Assembly (NCBI GenBank): GCA_034509735.1
Contig: JACGWO010000005.1
Span: 23,120,383-23,184,382 of the forward strand
DNA length: 64,000 nt
Direction: 5' to 3'
Source: Sesamum alatum
Taxonomy: Eukaryota > Streptophyta > Magnoliopsida > Lamiales > Pedaliaceae
Shown: positions 21,331 to 33,759 of the stretch, piece by piece
Numbering within the stretch: the stretch's first letter is position 1
Layout: the number at the start of each line of letters is the position of its first letter
Notes under the pieces: model-generated
The model's input: the letters and a program-made list of their open reading frames with translations, nothing else
Database searches by the model: none
What the model was told of the DNA's origin: nothing
Position numbers and translations under genes: made by a program

Positions 21331-24164
21331 TCAAGCAAAGGGACGCAAATCCTTCAACCCTTCCTTGAGGGCTTCCAAGTGTGTCCTTAAAGCCTCCAAA
21401 CTCGTAACTACTTCATCATTGAGGGGGGTGGTATTCTCAAGCGCTACAATTTCCTCCATAATTTCACGAACTCCAACTTGGGCACTATGAAAAAGCTGAT
21501 TTTCTTCCTTCAGAGTAGCACACAAGTTCTTCCTTCGCTCTTTCAAATCCGCAAGCTCCTTCTCAACACGCTTCAACTCGTCCGTAGTAGATTGGACCTT
21601 GGAAGCTCCTCCACTTTCTTTAGTGGGGGCCTTTTGAAGACGATCGTTGGCTTCCTTTAACTTCCGATTGAAAATATCTTTGGATAACCTTTCAGAAGAC
21701 GACGACCTCGCCTCATCATAAGCAGAAGCCTCGGCGAAGAACGTGTTCATCGATTCTTCCACGTTTGAGATGTCAAAATTCTGAAAGCTCTTCATAGACT
21801 CAAGAACGAAGTAAACATCGTCTTTGATTGATGAGATGAAATCAATTGGGGTGTTTGATATCTTCACAAGAAGATCACTCCACAGCTTCTGAAGGAACTC
21901 TTTTTTATGATTAAGAAAGAACCTTTCGCCTTCAAATACCGGCACATCGGCTTGGCAGGAGGGTTGTTTTCTCTTAAGCCCCATTCCAAGAGGACGGGTC
22001 GTAGCCAACAAAGTCGACCCTTGGCTGTCTTGGGAAGTTTCATCATCTTCAATGGCTAAGACCTCAGCTTCGAGCTACGATGATGTATCAACAAGAGTTA
22101 GAAACAAAAGAAAATCTTATCACCAAAAAAAAAAAAAAGAAGAAGAAGAGGAATAAAAAATATTAATAACCTCCTTGACAAAGTTCAACATCGATGGTTC
22201 ATGACTTGAGCCTTCATCATCAACATTGATGTTTATTGGTTTCGAGTCCCTCTTCGGCCTCTTCCAATGGCGATCAAGATTGCTACTCCCACTTACTTCT
22301 AAGGAACAAGGAACACTTTGCTTCTTATTCACTTCAAGGGGTTCGACCACTTGAGAACTTCGCTTAGGAAGATAAGTAATTGGCTCGCAAGGATGATCTT
22401 GGGTGACGCCTTCATCACACTTCTTGCCTTTTGGAGAAGCTTGACTTAGGCCTAAGGCAAGTAACTTCGTCATGTTTTCTTCAAAGTAGCCACCATGAAC
22501 TCCAAGCCACCACCTTTTGTACCCCTCTGATGAGAACTTCTTCATATTTGGGGGCATGGGAGGGAACAACACTTTTTCCATAGTCTTGGACAGAATGCAC
22601 ATGCTCCAACAACGGTCCACCCTCTAAAGTGGCTTTGCGAACGTCTTGCGAAAGAATCCCCAGCACTTCTTGGAAAGAAACCAAATTGACGACTAAATCG
22701 ATGAGGGCTATAGGGCTCAACAACGAAATGATCGCCTTGCCGCATAGGAAGGTAGTTCGAACGGACGGCCACGAAATAGATTTCTTCAGATTCTGTGGCG
22801 TGCCCGTCGTCTGTGAATGAAAAATCCTTGTCCCTCACAACCATGTTGCAAGTCCAGGAGATAAAGTCGCCTCTGTGTAGCCGCTTTCTCGCCTCTTGCG
22901 GATTGTAGTATTGTGCGCCTCCTTCGCCTGAAAAGAGCGTCATCTTGGGCCCACGAACGCTTTGCACAAGTTGATAGTGAGTCTTGAAATAATAAGCTAT
23001 CCAACTATAAACAAAGTGAATTGGAAATGGAAAGTGTACGCGAGTTGGCCTTGGGTAGTTGGAGATCTTATTCAAACCTTTGTAAATACTAGCCAAGACA
23101 GGAACTGCAAGACCAATCCTTCGACCGGCTGCCATAGCACTCACCACCTTGAAAACACTGGGGCGTATTGAACCAACATCTTGAGTGGAAAGGACAAAAG
23201 TACAAAGCCAACATGCTAAATACGCTGCCAAAAATGTCTCTTCCTTTGAACTCCCTTCGATACCAAGCCTCGAGAACAATGCCTCGTCCGCCATGGACCA
23301 CTTGCCATGTACCCCAAAGGTCCCGGAGGGGTTATGGGTTGATTTAGGACGAACGGCCTTCTTCTCTTTACGCGGAGGGGGCTCGCGGTATTTCGTCGCC
23401 CTTCTAAGCCAAAATTTGACCTATTTATCGACAGGAACTTGAGAGGATTGACCATCGTTATTACTCTTTCGAAGCAAATGGTAGGCGTGAAGTAGGAACT
23501 TGCAAGAACGAGGCACAAGTCTCCGTCCTGTCTCGTCAACCCCGTTAAGCTCCTTGACACTTGGAACAACTTCGTCATAAAGGAGTCTCGTCATAGGAAG
23601 TCCGGAAAGGTTATGCACGTCCCACAACGAAATAGACAATTCTCCAAAGGACGTCAGAAGACTGTTGGTAGATGGGTACCACGCTTCGCAAAATGCCTTG
23701 ATAATATCGGAATTGCGGTCGTAGGTAAATAGTGAGGCATATACGGCATCATATACTTGGACCGCGACTAGCTTGTCTTTACACCGGCTAAGTACGTCTT
23801 CCGTCCACTCCCAAAACCCTTTGACGAAGCGGAACTCGCCGGCAAGGTGAACATTGTCGCCCCACTTGGCTTTCCCTTCAATAATGCGGCGGCCTAACGT
23901 CGGTAGAAAGCTTGGTTCGTCAGAACAATGGTGATGAGTCGCTTGTAGAGACCACACCTTGGAAGTCTTGTTCAAAGAAACTTCTCGAGACCATTGCTCT
24001 TTGTGAAGTGGAGTCGTCAACCTTGGCCATTGCTTCGCATACCGACCGATGAGAGGTGTGTGAGCCATCAAAATCGTCCCTTTCTCTGTGAGTTGACTTT
24101 CATCGTCAAGAATTACTAAGTTCTGTTGACCGAAAGAAAGAAACTCGTCTTTGAAGTAAACCAT
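21331..24164 (-). pseudogene. Plant mobile domain (PMD) gene, antisense in gypsy B, nearly intact
   Basis: The start is the ATG at 24164 (MVYFKDEFLSFGQQNL), just after an acceptor-like ttgatag. Exon 1 runs to 22171 and exon 2 from 22074 to 21331, with a phase-0 intron at 22170-22075, about 910 codons in all. PMD hallmarks: HCSDEPSFLPTLGRRIIEG, FCEAWYPSTNSLLTSFGELSISLWDVHNLSGLPM and KEETFLAAYLACWLCTFVL. The second half has a basic patch (HWKRPKRDSKP) and a coiled coil in exon 2 (ELKRVEKELADLKERRKNL). Defects: one in-frame TAG at 23421-23423, where the copy at 44624 reads through, and two frame changes between about 22590 and 22690. PMD proteins such as Arabidopsis MAIN and MAIL1 act in nuclear silencing and genome maintenance; a role here is inferred only from the domain. 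Confidence 0.85.
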
Positions 24165-25615
24165 GTCGCAACCTATCAAAGCACAAAGAATAGATTTAAT
24201 TGAGTTAGTGAAAAAATATAAGCTCAAATAAATCTATGACATGTCGTTGGTTAAACACATGGGAATATGTCAAATAAAAGTTACAGTCAATATCAATTAA
24301 ACGTTGGCTATTAACTTCTTGAATACAAAGTCTATTTCCTAGTTTCTGCAGTATTGTGAAAAAATATGCTATGCCTTTTGATGGATCTCTCTTGAATACA
24401 AGAGTTGAAGTAAAAAAGAAAAAGGAAATAGAGGAAGAGAGAAATTGCATGCATGCAAACGTCAACTGCTGACGTTACCAAGATGTCTTTTAAAACAAGG
24501 CTTTTAAATGGTTAAATTGTTTAAAGAAGTGGATATATTAGTTGGATGTTGTCAATGGACACTGATCAAAGAGAAATAGCATGCATGCACCAGCCTTGAA
24601 TCAGTGAAATCGATTTTTGCGAAAACGTCTTCGCGACCAATGACCTTCTATTTCCTGTGCACACCCAAACTTCTACTCCTGAAACTATTGATAAGGATCA
24701 GTGAACTCGATTGTGCGAACATAGAATCGGAATTCAAAGAATGTGGCAAATCGAATCAGTGAAAGCACGATGCAAGAATCACGAAGAGTAGCAAAGTAAT
24801 ACCGTGAAGAGCCGGCTGGAATTCAAGAAAGGATTCGAATTTCGTCTCTGGTCTGAAAATTCTGCAAACAAAAAAATCACAGAGGCATTGCAACAAACAC
24901 CTTGTGTGCATGACAGAAAAATTGAAGAAAAAAAATATAATTGACCATTGGACATACCTCAAGAATGCCGAATTATCACTATCAGATTCGAGCAAATTCA
25001 AGCTCCTTATATAGGCATCAATTTTGGTTTCTCAGTCCAAATAAACTTGGTGATTATTTGTCCCAATTGAACTCAAATTCAAAGAGGCACAAGTTTAACA
25101 GGATTAGGATAAACCGATATTAATTACCAAGGCTTCGAATGGTTTAAACATCGAATTTTGAGTTGAATTCAAACTCAACTCCTTCGTGTTTACGGCTCTG
25201 GAAGCAAGTCTATCACAGAAGGAGATATGTCACGGCATTGATCAAATGAGTCTGCGAGTAGGACTTTAAATGTCCAAGGAAATTGGCTAAGTTAAAGTCA
25301 GCCATGGACCACTTGAAACAAAGATATTTTCTTTGTAAAATGTAAGCCTTTGATCATGAGGATTTGGGCTAAATGAACAAAAACAATCAATCAAATGATT
25401 TTGTAAGCCTAAAAGGCTTTCGGCCTAATCTCTATGTCCACATATATATATGAAATAGGCTTTCTCTTGGTGGGTGGTCCAACGAAAAAAAAATAAAATT
25501 GATGGATCCAAATTGCGGCGGGCACGCAAATTTAATTCGTATTTTCGCGACTCCTTCACTTTGAATAAATTACATTTTCAAGCATGTATTCATGAACGAG
25601 TCTCAAGGGGGCATT
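24165..25615 (-). promoter_or_regulatory. PMD gene leader and promoter region within gypsy B
   Basis: Noncoding between the PMD start codon and the 3' LTR. On the minus strand tatataagg lies at 25014-25006, about 840 nt before the ATG, and the second copy has tatatatag at the equivalent place (43734-43742). Pyrimidine-rich stretches ending in ag before 24164 suggest a leader intron. The promoter faces away from the LTR and towards the element's interior. Confidence 0.6.
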
Positions 25616-26551
25616 TGTAGACAAATTATTTTTACGCCCAATCAAATGACGACAAGTAGAAAAATATATATTATTTATCAATTATATTCTAATTTTCTAT
25701 TTATATTTTGGAATTTACTAAATTAATTCTAAATATAAATAGTTAAATTAATTTATATTTTGATATATATTTTCGTCTTCAAATCAGCGGCCGACACATG
25801 CCAAATTGAGGTGTTCCGGCCAATCAAATCAAGACAAATACTTTTCATATTATCTCTTAAAAAAAATACAAAAATCAAAGAGATAATATTGAAATTGACC
25901 AATCATGTCTTCCCAAATATTTAATATATTTATCTCTTTAAATTAAAATAAAGAGATAATACAAAAATAAGTGTTCAAGTTAACCACAAGTCTACCTCTT
26001 TTGACAACTATATAAAGGGGTCCTGGGAACTCATTCAAAACACACACACACATACAAGCAAGATAGCATTCAAGAAGTCCCGAAATCCTCTCAAGCACAA
26101 ATCAAGGAAGATCCACGGCGTTCTAGGCAAGTTTAAAGGTGTTCGTCGCGGAAATCGTCCAAAGTCAGCGTTTGATTCGTCAAGAAGTCCGAAGACCGGC
26201 GAATTAATGTTATCAAGACAGAAGTCCACCTTGGCAGAAGATCAAATTCTCAAATCCATCAGGAAATATCCCAAGTTCAAGTCAAATATCATCAACTTTA
26301 TAGCGTTGATCCGAGAACAAGTCAACGACCCCCGAATTAACGTTATTCCAAGTCAAAGTCAACATCAAAGGAGATCAAACGTCAAAGTTTCACCTCCGAA
26401 GTTGCCGAAGTCAAAGACCACGTTCTTGAAGAGAAGAATCAGAGGTTTCAAGTAGAGATTTCGCGCCCACGAGTATTCAATCAAATTTAAGAAGTTTATT
26501 TGTACTATTTTTGTGTTTCAACAAATTCAAGAACACGAAAATTTGTTTACA
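25616..26551 (+). repeat. Gypsy B 3' LTR
   Basis: 936 bp, starting tgtagacaaattattttt and preceded by the polypurine tract tctcaagggggcatt. It differs from the 5' LTR by scattered substitutions and by a small rearrangement near 26360-26395. Confidence 0.92.
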
Positions 26552-26556
26552 AAGGG

Positions 26557-28011
26557 TTTTCGATCGGATAGTTGGCGCGATGAGGTACTCCTTGAGGAAT
26601 CAGGTGAGGTACCACATGAGGCGGCAGTGACATCTGAGCCATTAGTTCCCACTGATATTGTTCCAGTCCTCCGTAGGTCGGCCAGAGTGTCCCATGCACC
26701 TGATAGGTATGGATTTTTGGGCCTAACCGGTCAGTTGGATAATGATCCAAAGACTTACGGAGAAGCGGTGTCGAACATCGATTCGGATAAGTGGCTTGAG
26801 GCCATGAAATCCGAAATGGGTTCAATGGGCACAAACCAGGTTTGGACCCTAGTGGACCCACCCAAAGGGGTAAAACCCGTGGAGTGTAAATGGGTCTACA
26901 AACGTAAGCTTGGAGTTGACGGGGAGGTTACAACCTTCAAGGCCAGGCTTGTGGCAAAAGGTTACACTCAGCGACCCGGGGTCGATTTTGAGGAAACCTA
27001 CTCGCATGTAGCAATGGCCAAGTCCATTCGGACACTGCTTGCCATAGCAGCATGGTATATGACTATGAAATATGGCAGATGGATGTGAAAATGGCCTTCC
27101 TGAATGGTTTCGTAGCGGAAGAGATCTATATGGATCAGCTGGAAGGTTTCACAACTATTGGAGAAGAGCAAAATGTCTGCCGTCTCCAAAGGTCCATCTA
27201 TGGCCTCAAACAAGCTTCCCGAAGCTGGAACATACGTTTTGATGAAGTCATACAGGGATATGATTTCATTAAGAACGAGTCTGATCCTTGTATATACAAG
27301 AAGATCAGTGGGAGCTCAATTGTGTTTCTGTACTTTATGTGGATGACATCTTGTTCATTGGGAATGATGCTAAGATGTTGGGTACCACTAAAGCTTGGTT
27401 GTCAACGCAATTCTCCATGAAGAATATGGGAGATGCATCCTACATCCTCGGCATCAAGATCTACGGGGATAGATTTAGAAGGATGTTAGGAATGGCCCAA
27501 TCCTCGTATATTGAGAAAGTCTTGAAGAGATTCAAGATGGAGAACTCAAAACGAGGATTCCTTCCTATGAGGCATGGAATTAAGTTGTCCAAGAAGCAGT
27601 CTCCTAAGACTGATGAGGAGCTTAATCGGATGTTGGACATTCCTGATTCTTCAGCCGTAGGCAGCATACAGTATGTTGTTCAGTGCACTAGACCTGATGT
27701 GGTTTTCGCTTTGAGCGTAACTAGTCCATATCAGTCGTGTGCCGGGAAGGCACACTGGAGTGCGGTCAAGACTATCCTGAGGTACTAGAGAAGGACTAAG
27801 GACATGTTCTTGATTTACGACGGTGGAGATTTGATACTGGAAAGCTATAGCGACGCTAGCTTCCAGTCAGATGACGATGATGCCAAGTCTCAGTATGGTT
27901 TTGTATTTAGACTAAATGGTGGCGTGGTTACTTGAAAGGGTTCCAAGCAGGCTACCACGGCGGACTCCACCATAGAGTTTTGAATACATAGCGGCTTTGG
28001 AAGCTGCTAAG
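26557..28011 (+). pseudogene. Copia A reverse transcriptase and RNase H
   Basis: Continuation of copia A after gypsy B. RVSHAPDRYGFL, WLEAMKSEMGSM and CKWVYKRKLG belong to the copia RT N-terminus, followed by DFEETYSHVAMAKSIR and FLYVDDILFIGND (the YVDD active site). A 2 bp insertion near 27056 (tggtatatgac versus tggtatgac in the sister copy) and a further shift near 27330 break the frame. TAG follows ILRY at 27787-27789. The RNase H end (SDASFQSDDDDAKSQYGF) has TGA in place of a Trp codon near 27934. It is nonfunctional. Confidence 0.87.
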
Positions 28012-28332
28012 GAGTGGTTTGGTTGATGTACTACATCCAAGGGTTGGATGTAGTACCTAGCATTGTTAACCCTGTAATTATCTTTTATGGTAACAACGGG
28101 GCGATAGGCTAGCAAAGGAACCGAGATCTCGTCACGATCCAAGCATACTCTTAGATGCTACCATCTGCTTAGAGAGATGGATAGCAAGAGTGACGTTCAG
28201 TTGGACCGAGTCGGCTCCGCAGAAAACATAGCAGATCCACTTGCTAAGCCCATGTCGCAAGTTGCCCATACTCACCATCTGGATAAGAGGTTTGAGGTCA
28301 ATGGGTGATTGGCTTTAGGTCAAGTGGGAGAT

Positions 28333-30554
28333 TATTAGAATAGGTGACCAGAAAGCCAATAAGTTTGGCGATTTGTAACCTATTATACAACTCGATGTAA
28401 ATGTAATATTATTATGTGATGAATAAAATGAGTATTCGTCACTTTTGGGGCTTACTTTGTTGCGCTCATCTTACATTTGTTAAAACGGTGTTTTACCTAT
28501 ATCACAACAAAGCCCACATACCATGGTTAACAACTCGTGCAGTTGGGCCACGCATTGGATGGTGGTCATAAAACCAACTAATTGAGATTTGGGTCTGAAA
28601 CGTTCCAAGTCGAGGACCTCGAAACAGGGCATCGAGAGTCCTATGGAGACTTGCATCAAGAGTCGTGTTCATTGGATGAGTGCCGCGTTTCATCAGCGAC
28701 AGGCGTTGGACGCCTACACGATCTTGATGGGTTGGTCGACTGGGGTCGAGCCGACTGGACTGACTCGCGGGGATTGTCATATGGAAGCCTTGGAGACTTG
28801 GTTGGTATGATTGGATTTCCCCGGTTCTGATAGTACGGGAGTAGTCCTCAGACTTAAGGGATCATGGCAGTCGCGTGCACAGGACGGTTGTATCTTGGAT
28901 CTGGGGAGAGGTGATCATTCTGTAAGATGATCATTATAAGTCTTGTCCAGTGCAGTCGAAATGTGTAGCGAGGATGATGGATTCCAAGAAGAGGATCCGT
29001 CCCCTATCTGTAGGTGACAGAGGTATCTCCTATGCACTCGGAGGCACGTTCATGCTATTTAAAGTTGTGGCCACAGTAGTTGGTTGAACAGGGAATGGTT
29101 TACTGTGTCGACGCAATGAAGCATACGTAGTCTCGAGTATTAAGTGTAGATGCCTAGTCAAGGATGGGAACCGACACCCAATTCCATACCCTAGACTAAG
29201 GCTGGGAGACGGTAGACGGAAGGACCGTACCCGTACGGAATCGGCACCAAAATGTTCACGCCAACATTGACCTTGTCTCTAGTGCCATGGACCGTTGCTA
29301 GACGGCCACCCATGGTAACGGGCTCTTGTGGGACACGGGCCCAAGTCTAGTTAAGGGTAAACCTAAAAGGTCACACACAAATCATCAAGGAGGTTGAGAG
29401 ATTGACTTGGAGTCAATCTCCAAGGATAAATAAGCAATTGGATTACTTAAGGGATAGTCCATTGGATGGACGGGGCGATATTGTATCAGACCCTTGTTTA
29501 ATCGGTAAATTGGATTTTCGATTAAATATGGAAAGTTGAGATGTTGGATCTTTTAATTGGATTAAAAGATCAACGGGAATAATTTAAGTGGACATAAATT
29601 GGATTTAATGTTGGGTTCATCATAATTAGATTACGATAAAATCCGGTTCGTTAAATTTGACCCGATAGGAAAAATAATTCCTATTTTGGAATAGGAAGAA
29701 GTTGGACTTCTTCCATATTGAGCATGCCGAAATGATCCCTTGGAGGAAGCTAAAATCAGCCATGTTTCATGCAAGATGGTATGTTGACTTATCTCTTTTG
29801 GAAAGAGACAAATCAACTCCAATCAAGCCCTTCCCTTTTGGTATAATTTGATCATACCATAAAAGTTGGTAGGCTTGATTGAAGAATTACTGGTGATTGA
29901 TTGGAATGTATCTAGACATCCTTGGATGAACCTAGACACATTCCAATAATCACATTAATTATGTATATGTAGGAGTATATACAACACCTTGTGTATTAAA
30001 ATCACTATTCATCCTTTTCAAGGGAAAGAGAGACAATTTTCGGCCCTCTCCTCTCCCTATAACTCTCGGCTATCTCCCTCCCTTTCTACTTGTGTTCTTC
30101 ACTTGATTTTGAATCAAGAGGAAGAACAAAGTAAGTTTAAGAGAACACTAATTCATAGTGTCCTTCTCTTAAACCGATTCCTTCATAAACCCGTTTTTCT
30201 CTAGCAAGGAGAACGCGAGTTTCTTCCGGTGTGGTGTGGATCACCTTTCGAGAATCCATACGTTTGGATTTCGTGAGCATTCCGGAAAAAGGAACAACGC
30301 AAGTAGCCGAGCACACGTAAAAGTCATCAAAGGTAACAATTTGTTACGCTTTGATAGTTTTGTTTTTCATCTATGCCCTATGTGTTAGATATATGCTTTT
30401 AACATCAATACATCCTTCGTCGAACGTCCGGTTGAGCACCCAAGGGTACACCCCTTGGGATACGTTTATTTAAATTTGATTTAAATTTACGCACCCTATC
30501 TCGCTTTCTCGCTTCCCGCTCGCGCTCCCGGGCGGATTTGCTTGTCCTTCTTCA
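28333..30554 (+). repeat. Copia LTR 2 (shared middle LTR of the array)
   Basis: 2,222 bp. It begins tattagaataggtgacc, so the terminal TG has become TA, and it ends ccttcttca. The polypurine-like caagtgggagat of copia A lies before it and the PBS tggtatcagagcc at 30557 after it, which shows it belongs to both internal regions. Confidence 0.9.
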
Positions 30555-30810
30555 AGTGGTATCAGAGCCCGGTTCGATGTAAGGGGCATAGATCTATGTA
30601 ATTGGCATGATCTACTTGCTTTTATGGCTTTAATGACATGTTAGATTACATAAGTATATGAATAATATGATGATTCAATTGTTTGAATTTGATGGACTTT
30701 TCGCATGCTTATTTTCTTAGATTGGAACTAAAATTGCATGCTCATTTTCAGTTTATTATTACTATTTTGTGCTGAAAAATGATGTTGAAAAATATGGAAA
30801 AATAGATAGC

Positions 30811-31130
30811 AACGGCAGCGGTTGGCTGCCGCCCCTGCCGGCCGATCACTGGCTGGCAAGCGCGATGCCGGGCGCGCGCGGGCTCACGCCAGTGCGCAGG
30901 CCTGGCAGGCGTGCCTGCCAGCGTGCGGCTGCGCATTACCGCGGCCGCGAGCAGGCGGGTGCTTGCGCGCGTTGGGCTTCAACCAACGCGCGCGCGGTGT
31001 GCGCAAGCAGCCGCTGCCGGCCGAGGCCAGCGCGGCACGGGGCGCGCAGGCTTGCTGCCTACTCGTGCACGCGCGCGATGCCCTGTGCGCGTGGCTGGCC
31101 GGCAGGCACAACCATTGGGCCGTTTTGTGC
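30811..31130 (+). other. GC-rich island in the second copia leader
   Basis: Same position and flanks as the island at 11261-11480, but about 100 bp longer because of extra gcgcgcg- and gcaggc-rich material in the middle. Both ends are conserved (ccgcccctgccggccgatca on the left and gtggctggccggcaggcac on the right), so the centre is what expands or contracts. Confidence 0.6.
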
Positions 31131-32497
31131 CGTTTTTCGACATTTTCGGAAAAATTTAATTTTCTGTTTTTTCTACACATTATTCTGAAAATGTATTAAT
31201 TTTGGATATTTGATTTTGGAATAATTGGATTATTCCTTACATCGAATTTGCTTAATTAATTTGGGATTAATACATACATTGGATGCATTGCTTGTAATGT
31301 CCATTAAATTCGAAATTTTGAATTTTGCATATTATTATATATTTATGCTTTTGTGATGTTGGACATCACTTGGATATTTGGAATATCCATTGGTTCAATG
31401 CATGATTATTTGGAATAATTGTGTTATGTGCATTGATGGAATCAACATGGGATGATCGCAAGAGCCCTAGACCTTGTGTATTGATGAATGTATGGTTGTT
31501 TACATTTCTGTTGGGTGGGGCCTGCGTGCCTCTTGTTTTGGGACTATCATCTCCCGTATTTCGGCCTCATGATGTTAAGACTTGTTATTATTTCCAATGT
31601 ATAACTTTCATTTGTAATGAGAGTAGATAGGATTTGTGAGGTTTTAATTTTAACAAGCATATGGAGTCGGAGACCCCAAGGTGGAGCATTACAAGGCCCA
31701 TTGGAATGACAATGGGTATATTATTATTGTAATAATTTAGGATCACCCTAGACAGACCATAGACTCACTGCGGGCTCAGTGGGTCGCATAGGTTGGGCTC
31801 GTGATCATCCTAATAGGGTATGCTATGTTTTCTGCATGGGCCGTATTTATTTATCACTTTAAATATTGGACACCATAATGTGATGAGGTCTCGGTCGTAC
31901 ACAAACTCTCATTTGGTTGGACCAAATTAAATATTAGGCCCAGAACGGACTTGGATCAAAATGGTATTCTGATCTGTCAGAGCCTTCCATTCACAGCAAT
32001 GTGGTGAGGAAGCTACCACTACCCAAGTGTGGTCTCACGAGTCGTGGCACATTTGGACTAGGGGAAAGCTGCACCATTGTTGTGAACAAAAAGACTGCGC
32101 TCGTTGTTTCCCTGTCTCACGAGTCGTGGGGGCCGACAGTTTGAGGCATGATTTGGTTGATGGGTCGGGCCCAACACTGAGTAACATGGTTCGCTTGGAG
32201 TCCTTGGAACCATGCGAATAGGTGAGGCAAAATATCTTGGGAATCTCATTGGATGAGAATGATATTGGATATCTCCCACGAGGTCTTATTCATGTGAATC
32301 GTAAAAGCGGGGCATAGAGATTACGCTTGTGGAACCTGAGCCCACTAGGAAATGGTTTCCCGAAACTCCGCTTGAGAGTGGCGGACTTTCATGTAAATAG
32401 TGGGGAGGGTTAAAGACTATAAGACCAAGTCTTCAACTTGAACAATAATATTACCGTCATCTGCTAATTTCTGCTTTACATTTTTATTAATGTAGAT

Positions 32498-33750
32498 ATG
32501 TCTAAGAATCCATTAACCATGGTACTTGAGACTAATAAATTCAACGGAACGAACTACTCAGATTGGTTGGGAAACCTGAGGATTGTCCTCGGTTTCGAGA
32601 ACCAAGGCTACGTCTTGGACGAGCCGCCGCCGAGCGACTTACCGGAGGGGTCCACGCCAGAAGAACGTTTGACGTTCGAGAAATGGCATGAGGACAACCG
32701 GAAAGTACGCAGTATCATACTAGCTTTGATGTCTAACGACATCCAGTAGCAATATGAGAGGCTGGAGAACATCTCCGCCATAATGCTCCGCATGAACGAG
32801 GTTTATACGGTTCCGGATAGGCATATTAGATATGCCGCCACAAAAGCATTCTTTGGCACTAAGCTTGCTGAAGGATCGTCTGTACAAAGTCATGGGGTCA
32901 AGATGCTCTCCCTAGTGGAGAAACTCGAGGAACTTAAAGCTGGGCTTAACAATGACACGTAAATTGACGTGATCCTCCAGTCGCTTCCTCCGTCCTATGA
33001 CCCGTTTGTTGTAAACTACAACATGAACGGACTTCAGAAGTCTATTCATGAGTTGATCAACATGCTGGTCCAATACGATGCAACGACCCACAAGTTGGTG
33101 TCGGTGGTGTTGATAGGAGAGGCTTCGACCTCCAAGGCGAATGGCAAGAGGGCCGGACGCTGGATGAAGAAAAAGGGGAAAGGGAAGACGGTTGCGGCCC
33201 CTGCTCGCCCTCCAGGCACCCCTGTTGCTCCGGTGGGACCGAGCAAAGGGAAAGGGAAGGCCCGTGGTTCTCAACGGTCCAAGGCAAATGATGTCTGCAT
33301 GCATTGCTAAGGGACGGGGCATTGGAAGAGGGAGTGCCCACAACTCCTCTCCAACCCAGGTATGTTTGTGGTTGAAGTATACATGATAACTAATTCTACT
33401 TCATGGGTATTGGATACTGGGTGTGGTACTCACATCTGCAATGATTTGCAGCACTGCAAAGAAGCAGAAGGCTAACCAAGGATGAGATGATCCTGAGGCT
33501 AGGCGATAGCAAGGCCGTTGCTGCGCAAGCCGTAGGGTCAATGTACTTAGCCATTAGTAGTCATGTTAGGATTGTACTGAATGACTGTTTATATGTACCT
33601 AGCATGATTAAAAAACATTGTTTTCATCCCGGTCCTTGATAAGGAGGGATTTTCATTTACCACCAATAAAAACGGCTTTTTCATTATAAAAGATGGTATT
33701 TCTCATCTGCTTGGTACATTGGTCAACGGTTTGTACATACTTCAATAGTC
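32498..33750 (+). pseudogene. Copia D gag and protease
   Basis: Starts MSKNPLTMVLETNKFNG at 32498. An in-frame TAG at 32747-32749 replaces the Lys codon seen in copia A. Gag continues in other frames with RMNEVYTVPDRHIRYAATKAFF (absent from A) and the full linker YDATTHKLVSVVLIGEASTS. In the zinc knuckle a stop follows CMHC near 33307. The protease motif LDTGCGTHIC is followed by a small deletion near 33451. It shows the uninterrupted target of the solo LTR at 32880-32900. Confidence 0.85.
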
Positions 33751-33759
33751 TAATTGAAT

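Larger units (their letters stand above)
16907..26551 (+). mobile_element. Nonautonomous Ty3/gypsy element B with antisense PMD gene
   Basis: LTRs 16907-17838 and 25616-26551 flank a 7.8 kb interior, with target duplication aaggg at 16902-16906 and 26552-26556. The sense strand has gag, protease and a G-patch-like tail (17909-20931). The antisense strand has a PMD gene (24164-21331) with its own TATA box. No RT, RNase H or integrase motif was found in any frame. The polypurine tract caagggggc precedes the 3' LTR. The LTRs differ at scattered sites, so the insertion is not very recent. Extra antisense ORFs near the 3' LTR are known in Tat-lineage gypsy elements; complete replacement of pol is the odd part. 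Confidence 0.88.
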
